Positions 17,788 through 22,800 of a stretch of 22,800 nt of DNA are shown piece after piece. The notes beneath the pieces were generated by a model, which saw only the letters and a list, made by a program, of their open reading frames with translations, did not search any database and was not told the DNA's origin. Position 1 is the first letter of the stretch, and each line of letters starts with the position of its first letter. Source of the stretch: Gordonia westfalica (lineage in GTDB: Bacteria > Actinomycetota > Actinomycetes > Mycobacteriales > Mycobacteriaceae); the NCBI RefSeq assembly GCF_900105725.1, contig NZ_FNLM01000010.1, positions 1 to 22,800 on the forward strand. Direction: 5' to 3'. A program made the position numbers and the translations under genes.

Positions 17788-17811
17788 CCCTGCACCCGTT
17801 CGGGTGTGGGG
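17788..17811 (+). promoter_or_regulatory. Strong stem-loop in the lysA leader
   Basis: A ten-base-pair stem (eight Watson-Crick and two G-U pairs) closes on the tetraloop GUUC: CCCUGCACCC pairs with GGGUGUGGGG. It lies between the gene-29 stop and the lysA ribosome binding site (17828-17833). No T run follows, so it is not a classical intrinsic terminator. It could be an RNA-processing or stability element that separates tail from lysis gene expression. The same hairpin is at 3415-3438 and at 8290-8313 (other strand), unchanged in all three copies. Confidence 0.6.
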
Positions 17812-17838
17812 ATTCACCCATGCCCACAGGAGGCAATT

Positions 17839-18938
17839 ATGGCTGATCCCGTTTGGCTTCCCGACGTGCTGCGCGCCGAGGGCCTGAAGGTTGACATCTA
17901 TCCCGGCGCGTTCGAACGCGGGCACGGCGACTTCGGCACTATCTGGGGTCCGTTCATGCACCACACCGGCTCGTTCGGCGAGACGCCGCGGGTATCGCGC
18001 AGCACTCGTCTCTCGGGCTCGCGTCGCAACTCCACCTCGCGCCGAACGGTGTTGTCACGCTGTGCGGCGTCGGCGTCGCATGGCACGCGGGCACCGGCTC
18101 GTGGCCGGGCATCCCCGCGAACAACGGCAACGCCGTGACGATCGGCATCGAGGCCGCACACAACGGCACCGCGGCATGGTCGGAGGCCCAGTACGGCGCA
18201 TACCTGAAGGTCGTCCGGGCCATCAACAAGCGCCTCGGCAACCCGTGGAACAAGGTCGTCGCGCACAAGGAGTACGGCGCGATCCAGGGCAAGTGGGACC
18301 CCGGGAACCTCGACATGAAGCTGTTCCGTCAGCGGCTCCTCCAGGCACCGGATAAGCCGCTCGTGGTCATGAACATGATCGAGCTCGAGGCCAAGGAGAA
18401 TCCGTGGGTCGGCGTCCGTAAGGCGAAGCCCGGCGCCGGGGGTGAGCGCAAGGTCGGCCGCGACGGTAAGGGCCGGTTCGTCGAGTACGAGAACGCGCAC
18501 ATCTACTTTCACCCGGCGACCGGCGCGCACGCCATCCCGCACGGCGGCCTGTTCGAGGCGTACGCCGAGCGCAAGTGGGAGACCGGCGAACTCGGCTTCC
18601 CGGTGCGCGACTTCACCAAGCTCGCCGACGGCGCAGTCATGGCGTTCCAGGGTGGCGTGCTCTACCGCAAGGACGGCAAGGACCACCACGTCGTGAAGGG
18701 CGTCATCGGCCAGCGCTGGGCGCTCGAGGGCTACGAGAAGGGCCCGCTCGGCTGGCCGACGTCGGACGAGATCTCGAACGGCACGGGCGGCAAGCGTCAG
18801 GCGTTCGAGCACGGCGTCCTCGAGTGGGACCCCTCAGGCGCGGTGAAGAAGATCGGCGACGCCGCGAAGGATCTCACTCTCGTCAACGCGGCCGGCATCC
18901 CGCTGGCCGTCGAAGCAGTCGACCTCATCGCGGCCTGA
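17839..18938 (+). CDS. lysA: LysA endolysin, copy C (one frameshift)
   Basis: This is the same gene as the intact copy at 7162-8262. A GGG at 17990-17992 is GGGG in copy B. The loss breaks the frame at residue ~51, after MHHTGSFGETPR, and the correct frame resumes from there to the stop at 18938. The ATG is five bases after AGGAGG. It is the first gene of the lysis cassette and is followed 27 bases later by the holin candidate. I treat the break as a sequencing error, because copy B is open and the site is a homopolymer. Confidence 0.9.
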
Positions 18939-18965
18939 GCCGCACCCACAGAAGGAGTTCTCGTC

Positions 18966-19367
18966 ATGTCTGTACCCACCCCTCGTCTTGTCCTCGGCCG
19001 CGAGCCCGCCGCCTGGACCTCCCTCGTCTCAGCCATCCTGGTTCTGCTGACCACGTTCGGGTTCAACATCCCCACCGAGACTCAGGGCGTGTTCATGGCC
19101 GCGGTCAACGCGGTGCTCGGTCTGCTCGTGGTGATCTCGGTGAAGGAGAGCGTGTACCCGGCGCTCGTCGCGGTCGTTCAGACCGCGGTGCCGCTGGTCG
19201 TTGCGTTCGGCTTGAACCTCAGCGAGCAGCAACAGGGCGCCATCCTCGCGGTCTCCACGATTGCTCTCGGATTCCTGTTCACCCGCCCGCAGGTCACACC
19301 GAAGGTGTTGGCAGGTATTGAGCTTCCCGCTGACGGCGTCGAGCGCGAAGTCAACCTCGGCCGATGA
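18966..19367 (+). CDS. Holin candidate, four TM segments (133 aa)
   Basis: Hydrophobic segments lie at about residues 17-35, 42-59, 64-83 and 90-106, with short polar turns between them and a charged 27-residue tail. No enzyme motif is visible. Size, membrane topology and position directly after lysA fit a holin: a small membrane protein that opens the cytoplasmic membrane so the signal-less LysA can reach the wall. The ribosome binding site AAGGAG lies eight bases before the ATG. The stop overlaps the next start (ATGA). The two other membrane proteins downstream could share or take the holin role, so the specific assignment is inference. Confidence 0.72.
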   Translation: MSVPTPRLVLGREPAAWTSLVSAILVLLTTFGFNIPTETQGVFMAAVNAVLGLLVVISVKESVYPALVAVVQTAVPLVVAFGLNLSEQQQGAILAVSTIALGFLFTRPQVTPKVLAGIELPADGVEREVNLGR

Positions 19368-19663
19368 CCGTGACCTCGAGCGCCAGCGCTTGGATGAACC
19401 CCGCCGCGCTGAGTGACATCGGCGTGGTGGGGGTCGTCGTCGGCATGGCGCTCGTGCTCGGTATCGCCTTCGCCCGTGGCTGGATCGTATGGGGATCGGA
19501 GATCTCGATCTACAAGACCGCGGCCGAGCGCGACGCCAAGACCATCGCCGACCTCCTCGAGACCAACGCGCGCAACGCGCAGACGATGGCCGAGTGGAAT
19601 GTCGCCGGCCAGCTCATCGCGAGCCAGTCGAAGGCACTGCGAGAGAGCTTGGAGTCCAACTGA
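19364..19663 (+). CDS. Single-TM protein with C-terminal coiled coil (99 aa)
   Basis: A hydrophobic segment at about residues 18-38 (VVGVVVGMALVLGIAF) is followed by Arg and Trp at the membrane face. A polar helix of about 50 residues follows, rich in Ala, Glu and Lys and probably a coiled coil. It has no signal peptidase site and no enzyme motif. One-TM proteins with a helical domain occur in lysis cassettes of phages of mycolic-acid bacteria; LysZ of corynebacteriophages, which I recall as acting at the mycomembrane step, is one known example. I infer a lysis accessory or antiholin-like role from that and from its neighbours, and make no homology claim. Confidence 0.65.
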   Translation: MTVTSSASAWMNPAALSDIGVVGVVVGMALVLGIAFARGWIVWGSEISIYKTAAERDAKTIADLLETNARNAQTMAEWNVAGQLIASQSKALRESLESN

Positions 19664-19857
19664 TGTGGGGATTCAAGACCAAGGGGGCGAGCGCGCACGA
19701 AGTTGATGCGCGCTCGAAGCGAAACGCGCGATCGGCCGAAGAAGCCCGGTCCGAAAGCGCACGGCTCGCCGAACGGGCGCGGCCGGTACAGCGGGAGCTT
19801 CGTGACCAGTTGGAACGCAACCACTGGGCCGAGCTGATCTTCGGAAGGCTGAACTAG
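19663..19857 (+). CDS. Small charged coiled-coil protein (64 aa), unknown function
   Basis: The start is the ATG within TGATG, one base overlapping the previous stop; the open frame extends further upstream but only as an out-of-frame shadow of the previous gene. The product is almost entirely Ala, Arg, Glu and Ser in a helical pattern and ends NHWAELIFGRLN. It has no TM segment. Small proteins ending in an N-H-x-A-E motif are, as I recall, common in actinophage lysis cassettes (DUF7620-like), but I cannot confirm membership. Its tight coupling on both sides supports a role with its membrane neighbours. Confidence 0.6.
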   Translation: MWGFKTKGASAHEVDARSKRNARSAEEARSESARLAERARPVQRELRDQLERNHWAELIFGRLN

Positions 19858-20228
19858 TGGAGCTGATAGCCGACTGGGCACTTGTGGTGCTCGCCGTGCT
19901 GGCCACCGTCTACACCATCTGCTACGCCGCATGGCAGTACTGGTGGAAGGAGCGGGTGTCACTCATCTACCTAGGCAAGTCGACCCTGATGTCGCTGGTC
20001 TTTCTCCAGATCTCGGCGTCAGTGTGGGCGGGTACTGACTATCCGGGGCGGGCGTGGATTCGATTCATCCTGTACTCGGGTGGCGCCGTGATGATGCTCG
20101 CGCTCCTGGTGATGCTGCTGGTGTTGCAGTACAAGACCCGCCGTGACCGTTGGGCGGCAGGCGACTTCCGCCGGCCATGGCAAGTGTGGCGCGACGAGAT
20201 CCGAGCATGGTGGGCAGGACGGTCATGA
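19857..20228 (+). CDS. Membrane protein with three TM segments (123 aa)
   Basis: It starts at GTG overlapping the preceding TAG (TAGTG) and stops in ATGA shared with lysB. Hydrophobic segments lie at about residues 7-28, 42-58 and 68-90, separated by a short basic loop (KERVS) and a YPGRAWIR loop. A Trp/Arg-rich tail of about 30 residues follows and is probably cytoplasmic. It is a second holin-like candidate. This topology is common for phage membrane proteins placed between the holin and lysB, but no specific family is recognised. Copy C has the only complete frame. Confidence 0.68.
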   Translation: MELIADWALVVLAVLATVYTICYAAWQYWWKERVSLIYLGKSTLMSLVFLQISASVWAGTDYPGRAWIRFILYSGGAVMMLALLVMLLVLQYKTRRDRWAAGDFRRPWQVWRDEIRAWWAGRS

Positions 20229-20918
20229 TCGAACTTCTCTGGGTCGACGGAACTTGGGCACCCGCGGCGGCTCCCCCGCGTCGGAGGCGCTGCGCCGCGC
20301 GCTCGACCCCGCAAGGTGAAGTTCACGTATGTGCCGTACCCGGCCGACTTCGGCCCGGCGACCGGCATGGGCGACCTGTCGTATGAGGAGTCGAAAGCGA
20401 TCGGCGCGGCAGCGTTGGATCGAGCTGTCACCGAATCCCGCGAACTCGTGGTCGTCGGCGGCTACAGTGCGGGCGCGGCGGTCGCAGTGAAGTACGCGCG
20501 CGACATCCTGCCTCGGCGGCCTCGCCATCAGGTGCTCGCCGTCGCGACGCTGGGCGACCCGCACACGCCGGTGCATCACGGCCGGTCCGGGATCGCCGGG
20601 GCGCTGCACGTCCCGCGGCCTCGGTTCACCGAGTGGGCGCCGGGTGATCCGATCGCCGACCTGCCGCTAGGTTCACCGCTGCGCACGGTCGCCGACCTAA
20701 CCGGGTGGATGTCGGTGCGCACACCCGAGGCCGCCCGCGCCTGGGCGTTCAAGACCGCTGAACGTCTGGCGGTGGCGCAGCCGTGGTGGAATCCGTTCCG
20801 CTGGCCCGATTTCGCGCGTGCGGGGGAGGACATCCGCAACTATCTCGGCACTGCGCATTCCACGGACTACGACGGTGGTGGCCACGCTAAGCGGTTGGCC
20901 CGCATGATCGAAGGGTGA
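20225..20918 (+). CDS. lysB: LysB: mycolylarabinogalactan esterase, cutinase-like alpha/beta hydrolase (frameshifted)
   Basis: With two bases restored the protein is about 231 aa. It begins MIELLWVDGTWAP, followed by ASEALRRALDP and VPYPADFGP. It carries the nucleophile motif GYSAG, with Ser at about residue 82, and a GDPHTPVH strand-turn. A C-terminal YDGGGH supplies the likely catalytic His. This is the cutinase-type fold of mycobacteriophage LysB, which hydrolyses the ester between mycolic acids and arabinogalactan in the last lysis step. The frame breaks near 20260-20265, where one G seems missing after GCACCCGCG (shared with copy B). It breaks again near 20307-20310, where four C stand for the five seen in copy B. 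From 20316 to the stop it is open. The ATG overlaps the previous stop; the stop overlaps the GTG of the fibre gene. Confidence 0.85.
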
Positions 20919-21590
20919 GTTAGCCATTACAGCTCCAGATCAGCCCGGTGCTGGTGTACCGGGCAAATACTTCCTGCCCGCGAACCGCCCGAACGGTGCC
21001 ACGTCAGGCCTGTCGCAGTTCGCGAATGCGGATCAGGCGTTCTGGGATGACTACGCGTACAACCAGTTCAATCCGAAGTTTAAGCATATGGGTGAGCCGG
21101 TTGATGTGATCCGGTTGTTGGCTCATGCGGCGACGGCGAACATTGCGTCGATCATCAACGGCATTTTCAATGGCTGGTTTGGTGGCGGTTCGGTTGGTGA
21201 TCCGCAAGAGGTTCAGTACACGATCCAGGCCATCGCTGACGCCGTCCTCAACGGCTACAACGTGGAAACCAAGGTCACGTCGGGTACGTGGACGAAACCT
21301 GAAAACATCACCGAACTGATCGTGGGTCTCATCGGATGTGGGAAGAACGGTTCGGACGGCACCTCCAGTACCACCACCGCGCAGCTGGCGGCCTCGGCGG
21401 TGGATACATTTTCCAGCAACTCGACCCCGAATCAGTGGATTCGAGTACGCCTTACGTCGTTGGCACGAATGGCAATCCGTCCAGTTTCGGCACCCATATC
21501 ACCACGACCCCAGGGCAGGGTGGGATCTCGACATCGTTCGGCTATTCACCCACCACATCCCTGCCGGGGAACGGCGGCGGTGGTGGTCTA
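20915..21590 (+). CDS. Glycine-rich minor tail or fibre protein, 5' part (interrupted by IS630)
   Basis: The product starts SLAITAPDQPGAGVPGKYFL if one T is restored at 20919-20921, making GTG AGT TTA GCC; the GTG then overlaps the lysB stop as GTGA. As written, the frame has no start codon. About 130 residues of helical N-terminal region contain a VDVIRLLAHAATANIAS segment. A TSGTWTKPENITELIV segment and a glycine-rich stretch (GGLGGGYIF, TTPGQGGISTSFGY, GNGGGGGL) follow, as in actinophage glycine-rich tail fibres. One G appears missing at 21387-21388: with it, AQLGGLGGGY reads through. The insertion sequence cuts the gene after GGGGGL and adds a stop seven to nine bases into the element. 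A receptor-binding role is inferred from position after the lysis cassette and from composition. Confidence 0.72.
21589..21590. repeat. TA target-site duplication, left
   Basis: TA immediately outside the left inverted repeat, matched by TA at 22711-22712. IS630-family elements insert at TA and duplicate it. Confidence 0.85.
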
Positions 21591-21609
21591 GTGTCCTGAG
21601 TCATTAATT
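21591..21609 (+). repeat. IS630 left terminal inverted repeat (19 bases)
   Basis: GTGTCCTGAGTCATTAATT is an exact reverse complement of 22692-22710. The match stops at the 20th base. Confidence 0.92.
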
Positions 21610-21632
21610 GTCATTCGGTTGATAGACTGGGA

Positions 21633-22713
21633 ATGGCAACCCGGGGTCCGCGAGCAGTGGATATTGTTCTGACCGATGACGAGCGCCGTGAGCTCGAAGG
21701 GTGGCGCGTCGGCGAACGACGGCCTCGGGTTTGCGATGCGATCACGAATCGTTCTCGCTGCCGAGATGGCGGTCGAATACGAAGTGGCACAACGACTCGG
21801 CTCAACCGAGGTACCGTGCGGCGATGGCGAGGCCGGTTCGTCGAGCACCGCTGCGAGGGTTGCTCGACGAACCCGGCCCGGGCGACCTCGAACCGTCGGC
21901 GACGAGCAGATCAAAGACCTGATCACCGCAACTCTCGAGACCACTCCGAAGAATGCGACACACTGTCGACTCGGTCGATGGCTGAGCATCTCGACATGTC
22001 GCAGTCAACTGTTTCGCGTGTATGGAGAGCGTTCGGATTGGCTCCACACAAACAGGATTCGTGGAAGCTGTCGAAAGATCCCATGTTCACCGAAAAGGTC
22101 CGCGACGTCGTCGGCTCTACATGAACCACCCGAACGTGCCTGGTGTCCTGCGTTGACGAGAAGACCCAGATCCAAGCGCTCGATTCGCACCCAGCCGATC
22201 TTTCCCATGCTCCCGGGCACCCCGCAACGGGCCAGCCACGACTACGTGCGCAACGGCACCTCCAGCCTGTACGCGGCGTTGGACATCGCGTCGGGCAAAG
22301 TCATCGGTTCGCTTCACTCACGGCATCGCGCAACGGAATTCATCGGATTCCTCCGCAAGATCGACGCCGAGGTACCCGACGAGCTCGACGTCCACCTGGT
22401 CATGGACAATGCCTCCACCCACAAGACACCCGCGGTCAAGCGATGGCTGACCGCGCACCCGCGGTTTGTTGTCCACTTCACCCCCACCAGCTCATCCTGG
22501 ATGAACCTCGTCGAACGCTGGTTCGCCGAACTGACCACCAAGAAACTCCAACGCTCCACCCACCGCACCGTACGAGCACTCAATGCCGACATCAGAGCGT
22601 GGATCGAGACCTGGAACGACAACCCCCGCCCCTACGTGTGGGTCAAGACCGCTGACCAGATCCTCGACTCCATCGCCCACTACTGCACACGAATTAATGA
22701 CTCAGGACACTAG
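21633..22713 (+). CDS. IS630-family transposase (DDE), several frameshifts
   Basis: It starts MATRGPRAVDIVLTDDERRE at 21633 and ends NDSGH at 22713. The expected length is about 360 aa, usual for the family. The N-terminal half has a helix-turn-helix recognisable in pieces (RSRIVLAA, then LNRGTVRRWRGRFVEH), a linker GRPRTVGDEQIKDLI, and a second helix-turn-helix (AEHLDMSQSTVSRVWRAFGL). The catalytic domain shows Asp in VDEKTQIQALD (22155-22157), Asp in VMDNASTHK (22405-22407) and Glu in NLVERWFAELT (22513-22515), spaced as in IS630. From about 22185 to the end one frame is open. Between about 21705 and 22185 the reading changes frame several times, so as written the gene is broken; the breaks look like base-calling losses. 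The stop TAG uses the TA duplication and the next host base. Confidence 0.88.
22692..22710 (-). repeat. IS630 right terminal inverted repeat (19 bases)
   Basis: Exact reverse complement of 21591-21609. It also encodes the last residues of the transposase (INDSGH). Confidence 0.92.
22711..22712. repeat. TA target-site duplication, right
   Basis: TA immediately outside the right inverted repeat; partner of 21589-21590. Confidence 0.85.
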
Positions 22714-22800
22714 CAGACTCCGGCACGAATGGTTTGGCGGGCGGGTCAACGCCTCTCGGCGCTGGTGGGACTGCGGGGCAGGTGCGCCTAGCGGTAACGG
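22713..22800 (+). CDS. Glycine-rich tail or fibre protein, part after the IS (runs off the window)
   Basis: Read in the frame that joins the 5' part after removal of the IS and one TA, these bases give ADSGTNGLAGGS, then TPLGAGGTAGQVRLAVT, with no stop. The glycine-rich composition continues that of the upstream part. The frame is open at the window edge, so the gene's full length is unknown. Confidence 0.7.

Larger units (their letters stand above)
13120..20540 (+). repeat. Copy C, direct-orientation reference arm
   Basis: This arm pairs with copy B as an inverted repeat of about 7.4 kb. From 14346 to about 19890 it also matches copy A directly. Beyond about 20540 the sequence is single copy and continues through lysB, the fibre gene and the IS element to the end of the window. 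Frameshifts are few between 13830 and 20228 and increase after about 20250. Confidence 0.93.
21591..22710 (+). mobile_element. IS630-family insertion sequence (1120 bases) inside the fibre gene
   Basis: The element has perfect 19-base terminal inverted repeats, a TA duplication on both sides and a DDE transposase filling its length in the same direction as the phage genes. Removing the element and one TA joins GGTGGTGGTCTA to GCAGACTCC. The joined frame reads GGGGGLADSGTNGLAGGS, continuing the glycine-rich pattern without a stop. That restoration shows a real transposition into this gene and argues against an assembly join. IS630-type elements normally reside in bacterial chromosomes and plasmids, so the host genome is the likely donor. 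Confidence 0.93.

Noticed and set aside
17788..17811. Intrinsic transcription terminator before lysA
   Set aside because: The stem is strong but is followed by ATTCACCC, not a T run, on either strand, so it is reported only as a stem-loop of unknown role.
1..22800. CRISPR array, tRNA or rRNA genes
   Set aside because: I saw no short regularly spaced direct repeats, cloverleaf with TTCRANNC-type arm, or rRNA core sequence on either strand by eye. The only repeats are the large arms and the IS ends.

Overview
The window is about 9.8 kb of tail and lysis genes from a tailed siphophage, read three times in alternating orientation, with an insertion sequence at its right end. The host was probably a mycolic-acid actinobacterium (Gordonia, Rhodococcus, Mycobacterium or a relative). 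Three things point there: high GC; an amidase endolysin carrying LGFP-type cell-wall repeats together with a LysB-type mycolyl esterase; and a minor tail pair plus small following gene that resemble, in sequence and order, genes 27, 28 and 29 of mycobacteriophage L5. These family names rest on recognition by eye, not on a search.

Layout. Copy A (+ strand, 1 to ~5517) repeats 14346 to ~19890. It carries many single-base losses in homopolymers. Copy B (- strand, ~5583 to ~12968) is the reverse complement of ~13120 to ~20540; paired positions sum to 26100-26101 over most of its length. Copy C (+ strand, ~12970 to the end) is the longest copy and continues into unique sequence. The two fold points are near 5518-5582 and 12969-13119, and both cut through genes. 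I read the A/B/C fold-back as an amplification or library chimera in an error-prone long-read assembly. A biological inverted concatemer is not excluded. Use copy C as reference, copy B for the intact lysA, and combine B and C for the Dit-like gene.

Non-redundant gene order, from copy C: Dit-like minor tail protein (5' end missing); L5 gp28 / ReqiPepy6 Gp37-like minor tail protein; a free-standing four-zinc-ribbon, Vsr-fold homing endonuclease; a gene-29 family protein; LysA; a four-TM holin candidate; a single-TM coiled-coil protein; a 64-aa charged protein; a three-TM membrane protein; LysB; a glycine-rich tail protein interrupted by an IS630-family element (21591-22710). Apart from the endonuclease and the IS, genes are packed with 1-4 bp start/stop overlaps (ATGA, TGATG, TAGTG, GTGA), which suggests one late operon read left to right in copy C.

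How they work together. The first two tail proteins and gene 29 belong to the baseplate or tail-tip module. LysA, the membrane proteins and LysB form a lysis cassette placed inside the tail module: LysA cuts peptidoglycan, the membrane proteins release or time it, and LysB detaches the mycolyl layer. The glycine-rich protein is a probable receptor-binding or fibre subunit. The two mobile items are the endonuclease between the gp28-like and gp29-like genes and the IS630 element in the fibre gene. No gene-free stretch longer than 300 bases was found.
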